Assembly: GCA_951799405.1 (NCBI GenBank)
Contig: OX637344.1
Coordinates: 14,570,001-14,634,000 of the forward strand
Direction of reading: 5' to 3'
From: Agapetus fuscipes
Taxonomy: Eukaryota > Arthropoda > Insecta > Trichoptera > Glossosomatidae
DNA: 64,000 bases
Shown: piece by piece, positions 52,426-63,450 of the stretch
Layout: every line of letters starts with the position of its first letter
How positions within the stretch are numbered: position 1 is the stretch's first letter
Program-made: the position numbers and the translations under genes
Notes under the pieces: model-generated
What the model was told of the DNA's origin: nothing
What the model saw: only the letters and a program-made list of their open reading frames with translations
Database searches by the model: none

Positions 52426-52500
52426 AGGAAATGTCAAAGGTGAGCGTGGAAGTAGAAGATCGAGGAAAGAAAGGATCGATCCAATAAGTTAGATTGCAAT
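52426..52500 (+). pseudogene. LINE-beta scrap
   Basis: AAGGAAATGTCAAAGGTGAG and CGAGGAAAGAAAGGATCGAT correspond to the YKGNVKG...RKE region. Confidence 0.55.
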
Positions 52501-52544
52501 AAGTGAGGTTGGTGAATGGCTTTCCTCTTCACAAATCTATATTT

Positions 52545-52645
52545 CAACAACTCAAGCAACACATCTGCGGCATCCTTCCAGGGTGACATAGGCCCCCAAG
52601 ATTTTCAAGAATTGGGGAGCCTCCCGCACAGGGTTCCTAAAAAAA
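52545..52645 (+). mobile_element. SINE-C2 3' end
   Basis: ACATCTGCGGCATCCTTCC and AGCCTCCCGCACAGGGTTCC, then an A tract. Confidence 0.65.
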
Positions 52646-52764
52646 AAACAAAAAACGGACAAGAAATTTCACTTTATATGCTGATTTAGAGTGTTTTTAC
52701 ACACCTTCTGGTATTTTTATTATCCATATGCTCCAATCAAAGAGTACCTAATAGGAGGACCTAC

Positions 52765-52820
52765 TCGTCTGACGTCACTTTGTTAGGGTGCCTTTATTGG
52801 TATCGCGCATGCGCTCTGGA
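52765..52820. promoter_or_regulatory. CRE and NRF1-type motif pair
   Basis: TGACGTCA (52770-52777) and GCGCATGCGC (52805-52814) are 27 bp apart; both are perfect palindromes. The same pair occurs at 7540-7561. No gene is seen nearby. Confidence 0.35.
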
Positions 52821-52989
52821 CCGGAAGAATCGACCACATGGTTTTTTTAAGCAAATTGATTCCCGTGCCATATGGACGCGTCGCGTTTTTTTGTCCTATC
52901 TATTTATTTGCTTTACGCTCGACTTTATTCAATCTAATCATGTATGAATTTGTAAAAATATACTCAAGTGATAAAATAAATGTAATTTC
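52821..52989. other. Unassigned
   Basis: A 70-codon ORF starting 52838 runs into a SINE; no support. Confidence 0.35.
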
Positions 52990-53557
52990 AACCGTATTAA
53001 TTTCTGTCAAATTAAGCTACACATATAGTGTAACCTCTTGCCTGCGTTAGGGGTCGAATGTAGCGATTCGGGACCTATTTGTTTTTTACGAGTAATGGGG
53101 CTGGCCTCACGCCAACCACGCCAGTTGAAGTGGGGGTTTCCCAGCTCCCAATTGGGCTGGTTCTCATTTCTTGTGGAGGCTGAGTAAACCTTGCTGGTAT
53201 TTATTTTGGGTTTGAAATAAACACTGATATTAGAAATAATTTCTAACACCCTCGGTGGGGATCGAACCCTTGCTCTCAGTATAGAATGCAAGCATTCAAC
53301 CAACTGAGCCATCGACCGGACTTTTTTTTATGAGCTTGTTCGTTGCTACAAAGCACCGATTGTCAAGCAAGACCGAGTTGCTGTTAGGCTGGATGGACCT
53401 TTTTGTGACTGATCTTTGGTAAAGGAAATGAATTTTCCAACCCAGCGAAGAGCATTTTTGAAAACATAAATGGTATATTTGTTGTGATCCGCCTGGATTC
53501 GAACCCACAACCTTCCATTTACGAGTCCGAAGCGTTACCACTAGATTACGGACCGGT
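52990..53557 (-). mobile_element. SINE C-A dimer, copy 3
   Basis: On the minus strand: SINE-C head (53485-53557), body, AACAAGCTCATAAAAAAAAG, then SINE-A head (GGTCGATGGCTCAGTTGG, GAGAGCAAGGGTTCGATCC), body and tail at 53010-53040. Complete. Confidence 0.9.
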
Positions 53558-53794
53558 CCAATATTTGTATCATAAAGACCCAATTCAATTCATTGAATGG
53601 TGAGTTAGTTCCGTTATTCTGAAATTACCCATTCATCAAATAGAATTCCGGGTTCGACTCTTTCCGTATCCAATTTTTAATAACAATAAATTGAGCTAAA
53701 AATATTACGATGGACGCAGATAGTACAGTGGGTTCCCACTTTGGACTCGCAATCGAAAGTTAAAGGGTTCGATTAGCGTTGTGTATTATTTTTT
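53558..53794. other. Possible decayed tRNA head
   Basis: 53705-53775 (ATGGACGCAGATAGTACAGT, AAGGGTTCGATTAGC) has tRNA-like spacing of two boxes. It directly precedes the next dimer. Confidence 0.35.
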
Positions 53795-54252
53795 ACAGGT
53801 AAAGGGGCTGGCCTCACGTCAACCACTTCAACTGAAGTGGGAGTTTCCCAGCTCCTAAGGGGGCTGGTTCTCTTTCCTTTTGAAGGCTAAGTACACCTTG
53901 CCGGTATTATTTAAGGTTTGAAATAAACACCGAAATGGGAAATCATTTCTGACACCTTGGGTGGGGATCGAACTCTTGCTCTCGGTATAGAACACAAGAA
54001 TTCTACCAACTGAGCTATCGGCTGGGCTTTTTACGAGCGTAGTCATCGCTGCAAACCCCTAATTTCCAAGCAAGACCCAGTTGCTGTAAGGTTGGATGGA
54101 CCTTTGCTGACAGGTCTTTGGTAAAGTATGATTTTTTCAACCCAGTACAAGTCATATTTGAAAAAATAAATGGTACATTTTTTCCGCCAGGATTCGAAAC
54201 CACGACCTTTCATTTACTAGTCCGAAGCGTTACCACTAGACTACGGACCGGT
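53795..54252 (-). mobile_element. SINE C-A dimer, copy 4
   Basis: SINE-C head 54180-54252 reversed, junction ACGCTCGTAAAAAGCCC, SINE-A head (CGATAGCTCAGTTGGTAG, GAGAGCAAGAGTTCGATCC), body without the last ~80 bp. Confidence 0.88.
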
Positions 54253-54982
54253 CAAGTGATTTAGTTTGAATACATTTCTCTATTTACGCCATGTTTTGAA
54301 CTAGAGTTATTTACTGAAAAATTGTATTTTTTGTGAAGTTTAAGTAAACCTTACCACACTAGATCCTGTACTAGAAAAAGCTTCTAAAGAGGTTTTTTCT
54401 GACTTTTCCGATTCAAACCCAAACCTCCTGCTTAGAATGCAGACGCTCAACCCGTAAGCCAACAAAAAGTAAGGAAATAGAGAGAAAACAAAGCGTTAAT
54501 GTCCGTAGACAAAAAAAACAATTAGCCTACAAAATAAATAAGAAACCAGTGGCGTAGCGCCGTGCATATTAAGATCTGCTTTCTTTAATTATTTTTTATT
54601 AGTGAACCAGAACCACGTTCTGCCGATATTTTACCAATATTAAAAGCTACACGTCTCCCCCTGTATATTCATGTATGTACTTAGGTGAACAATGAATAGT
54701 CGAAAAGTCCTCACTCTGATTGCATGCAGCTGTGAACAACCTTTTCGTTTGATTTGTCAATTGTATTTTGTCAATTTTCCCAATTTAAAAAATACTCTGT
54801 TTTATAGCAGATTGGTTTACTTAGACGTTACCCAGCCCATGTTTTAGAGACATGCATAACATTTCAAGCTTGGGCAGGCAACCATATGGATTTTTCCGAT
54901 TCCTAATAAACAAGCTATTCAATAATTGCCAAAAATATGGTGTAATGCATACTTACGTGCATGTTTTGCGTTTAAAAGTCTT
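54253..54982. other. No gene recognised
   Basis: 54400-54470 reversed could be another decayed tRNA-like head. Otherwise AT-rich. Confidence 0.4.
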
Positions 54983-55228
54983 CTAATCTAATCTAAGTTG
55001 CAAGGATATATTTATTTAGAGCTCTCAAATGCATGCCCACAAACAAACACGTGTAGTTCGCGCTTACAAATGCTGAATATGCACTTACAAATAAAATCCA
55101 AACCTCAAATGAACATAAGCCCTACAACTTTTGCCGACTTTCCCTGACACAGGGGTGACATTGGCAAAGTGAACCATTTTTTACAGTATGGGTGGTCAGC
55201 CTCATACCAACCTATAAGTCAAGGAATA
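54983..55228 (-). mobile_element. alphaT copy, full length
   Basis: TCTAATCTAATCTAAGTTGC to CCTATAAGTCAAGGAATA. Confidence 0.87.
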
Positions 55229-55644
55229 ATAATAGATCTAATCTAATCTAATCTAAAGCATAAATTCACAATCATAAGTAAGACAACAATTTGCCATTAT
55301 TGGTGTTTTAGCACTGGTGTGTTTGACCAATAAATCATTGGTTTGAATTCTTAGATTGGCTGGTTTTGCATTGCTTCTACGCAAAAAAATTTGCAGTTTC
55401 GCATGCCTAAGATTGGTTTACGCTGCGTAAACTCTAGTATTTGTTGCGTCAACTATTGTCGGGTTAGAGTCCGCACGAATGCGCTACACCCCTGGCGTGG
55501 AGTAATGTTTGCACTTCAGACAATACGCATTATTGTTTACTGCTCTGCTCTTTATTAACAGCCTAGTGTGCGGAAGTGAAGCATGGACAGTTGACCAATG
55601 AGCAATGAAAGAACTATTCATTCAATCTCAGATTCTGGTTCATT
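55229..55644. other. LINE scrap, no gene
   Basis: 55560-55605 reads SLVCGSEAWTV, a LINE-alpha/beta C-terminal motif (YGSEAWTV). The remainder is unassigned. Confidence 0.45.
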
Positions 55645-55835
55645 TTGTAGGCGTTGTTTCTTTCGCAAATCACACTTCAAGAGCCCGTAGCTTAGAATCT
55701 TACATCGCAAGAGAAAAAGCGAATTCCCAAGCAAGACAGCGTTGCTATAGACGAAATGAGCCTTCGGTGACCGGTCAATGGCAAAGGCATACGATTTTTG
55801 TAATCCAGCGAAGGCTTATTTCGATACCTTAAAAG
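55645..55835 (-). mobile_element. Degenerate SINE-C
   Basis: AATCACACTTCAAGAGCCC, TTCCCAAGCAAGACAGCGTT, GGTGACCGGTCAATGGCAAA. Confidence 0.65.
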
Positions 55836-55889
55836 TCAAAAACTGAATAACTGACATATTAAGCAAACATGGGTTTCTCAGAATAATGC

Positions 55890-56095
55890 ACCTTTTTCTG
55901 TTTTTTACGAGACATAACATTAAAAAAATGTAGAAATCCTGTAGTGTAGAACTTTTTCATGAGAACTGATTCATAATTAGTTCACTTACTATGAGAAGTT
56001 ACACCCAATAAAATGCTTTACCAACGATTTTTCAAATCAGTGAATCAGCACTTATTCAGTTTTACCTTCAAGGCGGCAAATTTTTAATATTTTTT
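55890..56095 (-). repeat. R4 repeat, copy 3
   Basis: CACTTACTATGAGAAGTTAC, ATTTTTCAAATCAGTGAATC, GCACTTATTCAGTTTTACCT: the inverse of 31065-31200. Confidence 0.65.
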
Positions 56096-56734
56096 TGTAC
56101 TCCGCAGGTAATAAAACTCACAGCCTTCTTACGTTGGATACGACTCCAATGAAACGTTAGAAAAATTGGCAACGAATGTATGAATACCATGGATTAATAA
56201 AAAATATATATCTTGGAAATTTAAACAAACAGAAGTTCGTAATTGTTTTTTTTTCATCTCTATAGACGAGTGCACCTAATCGCTGGCAATTTGTCGGTGC
56301 AGTGCACGCGTCAAAATATTTATCAACCCGTGCGACAGAGTGTGTACTGGGTACCAGTCTCTGCATCGGTGCGACTCACGACAATACATTTTCATATCGC
56401 GCGCCAGACGCATTGTATTGTGGTGCGGCGGATAACTAATGAGACTGGAGATATTTTTTATTAAAAAAATACTGTAAGTACATCAAATATATTGTTACGG
56501 TTCACTTAGCTTCAATTTAATAAAACAACGATTAATTTATTTTAGGATTCACTAACATCTGGTTCAAAGTTAACTTTCGTACTCACGCTTAACGGCTGTG
56601 GTAATAGTCAGCATTCAAAGCATCATCATCTCTATAAATAGGTGTATAAGGGCTACTCTGGCATACGCCAGACCATGCTTTAATCTTCTTACTTAGAAAC
56701 TTGGAGCGCCTTTTTGCAATTTGCAAAATATAGC
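56096..56734. other. tRNA scrap, stem with GAAACGTTAG, no gene
   Basis: 56095-56130 reversed is a SINE-C head scrap. 56136-56165 holds TTGGA, TACGAC, TCCAA, TGAAACGTT, similar to the hammerhead-like cores but lacking the CTGANGA part. No further feature to 56734. Confidence 0.4.
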
Positions 56735-56876
56735 TTACCCCCGCTTCAACTGAAAGTGGTTGGTGTGTGGCCAGCCCCCTTACCTGTAAAAATAAAAATC
56801 CCTTCGGTGATATCGCAGGCAAGAAGTTACACTATATGCGTAGCTTAGTTGCGTTTAGCTCGCAATGTTTTAAATG
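56735..56876 (+). mobile_element. SINE-A 3' half
   Basis: GCTTCAACTGAAAGTGGTTG to TTACACTATATGCGTAGC and TTAGTTGCGTT. Confidence 0.8.
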
Positions 56877-57111
56877 ATTTTCTCGATGAGAAAATATTTT
56901 TTAAGAACTCAGGGCCGTGTTCAAATTCTTTGCCTTGTCATAGAATCAACCACTGTGTCGACCTTTGTCCAAAAAACTGGTTATTATTTTCAGCCTTCTC
57001 AAAAACATAGCCTGTTTTTCTCAGTTTGAACACTTTTTAAAATTACCATTATTTATTTACCGAAAGAAAAATCCACTGTTTCTATAGACGCTTCCATGGC
57101 CTTTTTTCTAC
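56877..57111. other. Unassigned
   Basis: Nothing classifiable. Confidence 0.4.
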
Positions 57112-57275
57112 AATCTATAATCTAAGTTGCAAATATACATCAAAATTTAAATTAAAAACGTGTATGCTTACTGTAGGTACTGCACTTCCTTAATGCTGCA
57201 TGTGTATTAACAAATTAAAATTCAAACCTCAAATGAACGTAAACCCTGCTTTTTATGCCGACCTTCCCTGATAAA
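57112..57275 (-). mobile_element. alphaT 3' part
   Basis: ATCTATAATCTAAGTTGCAA to TGCCGACCTTCCCTGATAAA. Confidence 0.75.
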
Positions 57276-57524
57276 ACTAGTCTCATTTTCCGATCAACAC
57301 ACATTCCCTTGTACTTGCTCGGCATTATATAGGTCGGACAATACGTCAGACAATGGCGCCTCCCGCATCCCACCACCCCCCTCTCCCCATGTCCGCATGA
57401 CGTCACCGTGCCGGTTTTTAATCTGAAGTCAACTGCACTCATTATGGTGACTACTTAACTGATTGTCCTTGGCGACAGTAGAGGGGATGCGCATGTTTTG
57501 TGACATTTTTTTTAGTTTCGTTTA
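57276..57524. promoter_or_regulatory. GC-richer patch with CRE
   Basis: CCACCACCCCCCTCTCCCC then TGACGTCA at 57398-57405. It could be a fragment of a TE promoter; no gene follows. Confidence 0.25.
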
Positions 57525-58260
57525 AAAACGCAACTAAGCTACACAGATAGTCTAACTTATTGCCGCGTTATTCCCGAAGGGCTTCGCATGCGTCGAGTGG
57601 AACCTATTTATTTTACTGGTAAGGAAACCGGCCTTATCAACGACGTTACCATGCTGAAAGCACCGGTTCCCAAAGATCACCGAAGTTAAGCAACATTGGG
57701 CGCGGACAGTAGGTACTTGGATGGGTAACCGCTCAGGTACACCGCGTGTCGTTGGCATCTTGGACCGGTTCGTAGTCCGTAGTGGCAACACTTTGGACTC
57801 GTAAATGGAAGGTTGTGGATTCGGATCCCGGCGGAGCACAAAAATATACCATTTATATTTCGAATGTGCTCTTCGCTGAGTTGAAAAATTCATAAACCTT
57901 TACCAAAGACCGGTCACTGAAAGGTCCATCCAACCTTACAACAACTGGGTCTTGCTTGAGAATTGGCGCTTTCTACAGCGACGACCAAGCTTGCAGAGGG
58001 CTCTTGAGGTGTGATACACACAAAAACAGCGCTCACCAAATAAATTTAAACTTTTAAAGTTTAAATCATCCTAATATTATATATATTTTATTATTACGCC
58101 AACCACTTCATTTCAAGTGGGAGTTTTCCAGCTTCAGAGGAGGTTTGTAATCATTTCTTGTGAAGGCTGATTAAACTTTGCCGGTTTTTTTATTTTGGGG
58201 TTTGAAATAAACACCGAAACGGGAAAAATATTCTGATATCCTCGGCAGGATATGAGTGCT
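57525..58260. mobile_element. SINE-A (minus) split by 5S-tRNA SINE (plus)
   Basis: SINE-A pieces 57525-57637 (to ACCGGCCTTAT) and 58090-58260 (from TTACGCCAACCACTTC) are adjacent in the intact element. Confidence 0.85.
57638..58080 (+). mobile_element. 5S-tRNA chimeric SINE, complete
   Basis: 5S module 57638-57760 (ATCACCGAAGTTAAGCAAC; GGTACTTGGATGGGTAACCG with a 4-bp GTAG insertion before the C box), tRNA module 57765-57838, SINE-C body and tail. The tail holds the palindrome ATTTAAACTTTTAAAGTTTA at 58045. Confidence 0.9.
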
Positions 58261-59095
58261 ATAAACCCTTAATCTGTCATTTTTGTTTCTAGAACTCTAT
58301 GGTCTCAGTAAAAGACAGTAATGAAAAAAATCAAGTGTGTTTATTTATAATTACCTATTTATCTAAATTATAAAGGTTAAAAAAACATATAACTTAAAAA
58401 GTGTAACCGCAAATGAAAAAAAAAACTCTTTTTGTTCACATTTTTTATCGTTTAGTTTTTGAAAATAGTTTGTTTCTTTTTAATATTAAAAGCCTCGCAA
58501 GTAGCCGATTTTTGTTAACATTAATAGCCTTTGAGAAAATAAAAAAAAAACTGAAAAAACTTAATTCATAAAAATTCTTGAAACAAGAGACTAAATATTG
58601 TGAAATTCTGTAATTCTCTAATCATATAAATTATGTTTTCTTCCCATAATATAATACATAAAAAATGTGTTTCTTCGAAAAAAAATTTTTAATGCTGTCA
58701 ATTTTTAAGTTATCCATATTTTTTAACTTCAAATAAATTCAATTCACATTGTTCATTCTTCTTTATCCCCAGTTCACAATCCCCTCATTCTAAACTCGCG
58801 CTACTCCTGCATCCCCAGGAATATCGGGCCTGAATGGAGAGCGGAGAAGAATGAATGGAGTATGATGAAGAATGAGTGATGAAGAATGAATGGAGAATAA
58901 AGATTGGTGACAGCAATCATGGCACGTTTGGCTGATTCTCTGTAATTTGCCCGGATGGACTAGGGAACGGGGAAACTGCTCCCAGAATTATTTTGTATGT
59001 AAAGCAAAGTTCAAGTACTAAATATTAATTATGGGACATTTAGTTGTCACCCCTATTTCGGAGAAGGTTTCATTAAAATTTAAAAAATAAATTAG
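58261..59095. other. No gene; short GAATGAATGGAGA array
   Basis: Very AT-rich to 58740. 58830-58905 has imperfect GAATGAATGGAGAA-like repeats. Confidence 0.5.
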
Positions 59096-59099
59096 GCTG

Positions 59100-59378
59100 A
59101 TTTATTTGGTGAGCGCATTTATCACACCTCAAGAGCCCTCTGCAAGCTTGGTCGTCGCAGAAAGCGCCAATTCTCAAGCAAGACCCAGTTGCTGTAAGAC
59201 TAGATGGACCTTTAGTGACCGGTCTTTGGTAAAGGTACATGATTTTTTTTCACCAAGCAAAGAGCATATTTGAAAATAAAAATGGTAAATTTTTTCCGCT
59301 CCGCCGGAATTCGAACCCACAACCTTCCATTTACGAGTCAGAAGTGTTAACCACTAGACTACGGAGCGGTCAAATATT
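59100..59378 (-). mobile_element. SINE-C copy
   Basis: Full length. Reversed head with GGTTCGAATTCCGGCGGAG. Confidence 0.87.
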
Positions 59379-59396
59379 TATCAAATGTTTCATTAT

Positions 59397-59781
59397 TTCT
59401 GTACCTTAGAGCATAAACAACGGTAGTCACATTTAGTAAAATGTGCAGGAGACGAGTTTTAGTGAAAATGTGCACTTTTATAAAACCATCATAACTTCTA
59501 AACTAGACGAGATATTTTTGATCTGTAAAAACTTTTTATCTTCTTTTATCGATATTTATTCAATGTAAAGTAATGTGAACAACGTATGTGGAACTTCCGT
59601 GGTTTAAGCTCGCATTTATATGTGCATCCCATATTTATTACACTTGATATCTCAGTAACTATGAGTCCGAGGACTCCAATATTTTTACGACTTATAGAAC
59701 AGCTAATTGTGATAATTTCTGCATCATTAACTCAAAAACGCAAAAGAGTGGACTTCCGTTGTTTATGCTCTAAGGTACAGA
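59397..59781. mobile_element. MITE-5, 385 bp
   Basis: Inverted ends TCTGTACCTTAGAGCATAAA and CAACGG(T/A)AGTC over about 33 bp. A degenerate internal copy of the right end (GTGGAACTTCCGTGGTTTAA) lies at 59587. No coding capacity. The target duplication is unclear. Confidence 0.75.
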
Positions 59782-60200
59782 TTTAAGCTATGTACTAAAT
59801 CTCTTCATAAATTTGTATGAGGCTGACCACCCTGCCAATGACACCCCTGTTAAGGTTGGAAAAAGTTGCATGGTTTATGTTGATTCAAGGGTTGAATTTG
59901 AATGTGTAAGTAGGTACATATGCTGCATTTGTAAGCGCGAATTTAATTTGAATTAAAATTGCCTGTTTGTGGACATGCATTTTATATGAATTTTTAATTT
60001 TAATATATCCTTGCAACTCAGATTGTTTTCATCCCTGTTTCAGGGAAGGTCAACAAGGGCCTATGTTCGTGTCACATTTGGGTCTATATTTTTTCAATTC
60101 ACACGTGGCATGTGTAAGTGAAATTACACGTGTCTGCTAGTGGGCATAAATTTAATAAAATCATGAACCTTAATTTATTTTTGCAAATTAGATTACAGAA
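59782..60200 (+). mobile_element. Two degenerate alphaT copies in tandem
   Basis: 59812-60025 (GTATGAGGCTGACCACC to CTTGCAACTCAGATTG) and 60030-60195 (TCATCCCTGTTTCAGGGAAG to TTTGCAAATTAGATTACAG). Confidence 0.7.
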
Positions 60201-60224
60201 AACTTTGCTATGCTAAGTATAGAT

Positions 60225-60540
60225 TATGACCGGTCTGTATTCTAGTGTTTATTGTTACGGACTCGTAAACCAAAGGAGCCCAGTTCAATTCCCGCGGAAC
60301 ACAAAAAAATGATTGATATCTAAAGTTTTCTCTTCGCTAGGTTGATAAAATTCATGAACAAAGACCGTTCACCAAAAGTACATCCAGCAACTGGAGAGCC
60401 CGGGCTCGAATCCCGCCGTGCGTGTCAGAAATGATTTCCCGTTTCGGCGTTTATTTCAAGAAATGAGTACTAGCCCCCTCGGGAGCTGGGAAATCCCCAC
60501 TTCAACTAAAATGGTTGGCGTAAGGACCACTTTAATTGTT
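60225..60540 (+). mobile_element. SINE C-A fusion with deletion
   Basis: SINE-C head (CGGACTCGTAAACC, CAGTTCAATTCCCGCGG) and body to ACATCCAGCAACTGG, then directly GAGAGCCCGGGCTCGAATCC of SINE-A. Either a deleted dimer or an independent fusion. Confidence 0.7.
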
Positions 60541-60592
60541 TTCTTCGTCCAAGTTTTGATGTTTTAGCAGCGTTTATGGAAACCTACACTTT

Positions 60593-60832
60593 TAGGGTCT
60601 GTTGCACGAAACTCCAATCACACAAAAATAAAAAATAAATGGGATATCTCCCATCAAATCAAAAATTTGGTTGATAACACGTAAGTAAGCTGATGTACAT
60701 CAAATAACCTGTTCAATTTCCATCATATTATTACCCACTTTCAAGAAATATTTAACTCATATCATTACCAGAATTAAGCAATCAAATTTGATGTGTCAAT
60801 CACATATTGATTGGTTTGTGCAACAGGCCCTA
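60593..60832. mobile_element. MITE-3, copy 1
   Basis: Ends TAGGGTCTGTTGCAC and GTGCAACAGGCCCTA; CCAATCA and TGATTGG are also inverted. 240 bp, TA at both ends. Inner AATCAAAAATTTGGTTG and GAATTAAGCAATCAAATTTG are shared with copy 2. Confidence 0.85.
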
Positions 60833-60855
60833 AGTGAAGTCTTTATATCTATACC

Positions 60856-61078
60856 TAGTCTATAATCTAAGTTGCAAGGATATATTCATTTAAAGCTCTC
60901 AGATGTATGCCCACAAACAAACACGTGTAGTTCGCGCTTACAAATGCTGAAGTGGTTGGCGTAAAGCCCCTTTACCTTGTAAAAATAAATAGATTCACGC
61001 ACCTCATGCGACTGCTTCGGGGAGAATGCGGCAACAAGTTACCCTATATGTGTAGCTTAGTTGCGTTGCGTTAAGTAC
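60856..61078. mobile_element. alphaT (minus) fused to SINE-A 3' half (plus)
   Basis: alphaT to CGCGCTTACAAATGCTGA (60950), then AGTGGTTGGCGTAAAG of SINE-A to its tail. The junction CTGA/AGTGG sits at sequence shared by both families, which suggests microhomology recombination. Confidence 0.75.
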
Positions 61079-61344
61079 CTACACATAACCATGATATCCC
61101 TAAGCCAGCACGTACATGTACCCTGGTGTACATTTGTATGGAGCTCCATGGTGGAGTACTTAGTACCTTCCCACCTCCCTATGGGGAGAGTCCATTAGTG
61201 GAATTAAACCCCCTCCCCTCCCCCGCCCCACCCCCCCGGATGTCGTGACCCCCCCCCCCCCTCCTCCCCCAAGTCTGCGGTGGTGTGTACACACACGCTC
61301 AGCCCTGCCCTCATCAAAATATCGATCACAATTCAACATGCTTG
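61079..61344. repeat. C-rich tract with G-quadruplex potential on minus
   Basis: 61208-61270 is almost only C on plus with a run of 14 C at about 61248. The minus strand has at least four G runs of five or more. The rest is unassigned. Confidence 0.75.
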
Positions 61345-61445
61345 CGTGGATGATGATGAAGTTCAAAATTTATAAAGCGCCTTTTATGGCAGTGTCTCAT
61401 TGCAAATGCGCTTGTCCATATGATTGGACGAAGAAGTGAGAAGAG
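61345..61445 (-). mobile_element. CR1/L2-like 3' end
   Basis: GATGATGATGAAGTTCAAAA, TTTATAAAGCGCCTTTTATG, CCATATGATTGGACGAAG: the same family as 47998-48117. Confidence 0.7.
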
Positions 61446-61875
61446 TGAGTAAAGAGTGAGAGGTGAGAAGCGTTAAGTTCATCCTGAATCGCCGTGCTGA
61501 GAGCGTGCCTCCTGAAGACCTTGGCTACGTTGAGAATAATATCCTTTCGTTACAGATCGGCAATTTGATTTCACTGCGCCGTTGAGACACTCTGGTATCT
61601 TCCCAATGGGCACTCCTACATTAGGTGTTTCATCGTTTTATGGATATAACTTATACTGCAGGCGCGTGCATAGGGTATAGGTAAATACATTTCAGAATAA
61701 ATATTTTCTCCCATTCCTTTGAAATATAACTCATTTGAAATTGACTGAAGTGCTAACGGTGACTCTAATCGAACTTTCTTTCGAAATTTTGAATTTTACA
61801 TCTGAATATCAAGCTTAAATAGTTTTGTACCATATATTGTCTACCTATTAGGCAAATGTGCCTGTATGGGATGCA
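61446..61875. other. No gene recognised
   Basis: Nothing classifiable. Confidence 0.4.
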
Positions 61876-62012
61876 CGCCCCTGACTTATAGGTTGGTATG
61901 ACGCTGATCACCCATTCTAAAAAAATGGTTCACTTTGGCAATGTCAACCCTATTCCAAGGAAGGTCGTAGAGTTTATGTTCATTCGAGGTTTCGATTTAT
62001 ATTCACCCTCGA
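61876..62012 (+). mobile_element. alphaT 5' half
   Basis: CTGACTTATAGGTTGGTATG to GTTTATGTTCATTCGAGG. Confidence 0.75.
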
Positions 62013-62059
62013 ATTTTACACTTTTCGTGTAGTTAACTTCTAAAAGCACATAATCTTTA

Positions 62060-62490
62060 TATTCATACATGCTCTTCGCTGGGTTGTACAATTAATCAAC
62101 CTTTAACAAAGACTGGTCACCAAAGTCCCATCCAGGCTTACAGCAGCTGGGTCTTGCTTGAGAATTGGCTGTTTGTAGCGACAACCAAGCTCGTAAAAAG
62201 TCCGGTTGATGGCTGAAATGCTACAATGCTTGCATTCCGTGCCGAGAGCAAGGATTGGATCCCTACCGAGGGTCACAGTAATGATTTCCCGTATCGGTGT
62301 TTAATTCAAACTCAAAATAAATTACTCAGCCTTCACAAGAAATGAAAACCAGCCCTCTCGGAAGCTGGGCAACCCCCACTTCAACTGAAGTGGTTGGCGC
62401 AAAAATAAATAGGTCCCGAATCGCCACATGCGAACCCTTCAGAGATAATTCAAGCAAGAAGTTACACTACATGTGTAGCTTAGTTGCGTT
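62060..62490 (+). mobile_element. SINE C-A dimer, copy 5 (5' truncated)
   Basis: SINE-C body from CATGCTCTTCGCTGGGTTG to AAGCTCGTAAAAAGTCCG, then SINE-A head (GCCGAGAGCAAGGATTGG), body and tail ACACTACATGTGTAGC. Continuous across the junction. Confidence 0.87.
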
Positions 62491-62524
62491 GTGTTGCGTA
62501 ATTGACGTTGAAATTTTAACCAAG

Positions 62525-62573
62525 TTTGTACAGCATGGGAGTCTGATACCAACCTTTTAGTCAAGGAACACTA
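62525..62573 (-). mobile_element. alphaT 5' scrap
   Basis: TTGTACAGCATGGGAGTCTG, TTTTAGTCAAGGAAC. Confidence 0.6.
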
Positions 62574-62615
62574 CAAATTCGTTAAGTCACCATTTAAAAT
62601 CTACTTAGGGACACT

Positions 62616-62863
62616 TAGAGCCTGTTGCACCAACCTCCAATCAGACAAAAATCAAAATTAAGTGAAAGTAATTTCTCCCATCGAATCAAAAATTTGGTTG
62701 CATATACGTAAATCATCTGATGCCCATCATATTTACTGTTCAAATTCCATCATATGATTACCCACTTCCGAGGAATATTTAACCTAGGTCCTTACCAGAA
62801 TTAAGCAATCAAATTTGATATGGAGATCAAATATTGGTTAGAGGTTGGTGTAACAGGCCCTTA
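62616..62863. mobile_element. MITE-3, copy 2
   Basis: TAGAGCCTGTTGCACCAACC at left, GGTTGGTGTAACAGGCCC at right. Internal match to 60593-60832 throughout. Confidence 0.83.
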
Positions 62864-63089
62864 GCAATTCAGATTTGTTACGGGCATGACTGTGGAATGC
62901 CGAATGTCCGTGTGTGGAGGGCATATGGGGTAATATACCATGGATTTATACGTATTTTTATCGAATTATACTCTGTTCATACGTGTCGCTGCTATTTTTA
63001 CATACCTACCATGTGTTTGCAGGGACTGTCATCCATCTTGAATGCTGTCGCTCTAATGGCTAATGAACTTTAATAATCGTCATCATTTA
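62864..63089. other. No gene recognised
   Basis: Nothing classifiable. Confidence 0.4.
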
Positions 63090-63450
63090 CCGGTCCGTAG
63101 TCCAGTGGTAACACTTCGGACTCGTAAATGGAAGGTCGTGCGTTCCAAACCCGGTGGAGCACAAAAATGTACCATTTATTTTTTCAAATATGCTGGGTTG
63201 GATAAATCATATACCTCTCTACAAAAGAACGGTCACCAAAGGTCCATCCAGTCTTACAGCAACTGGATCCTGCTTGAGAATTGGCACTTTCTATAGCGAC
63301 AATCAAGCTTGCAGAGGGCTCGTGAGGTGTTGGTTCATTTGAGATTGGATGTTTATGTTGTTAGTCCAAATGCGAAATATATAAGCGCAAACATACATGT
63401 CTGCTTGTGGAACCCTTGAATGTAATTCACCTTTGCGACTTAGATTAAGG
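63090..63450 (+). mobile_element. SINE-C fused to alphaT 3' half
   Basis: SINE-C 63090-63330 (head GGTCCGTAGTCCAGTGG), then at GGTGTTGGTTCATTTGAGAT it passes into alphaT to GCGACTTAGATTAAGG. Confidence 0.75.
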
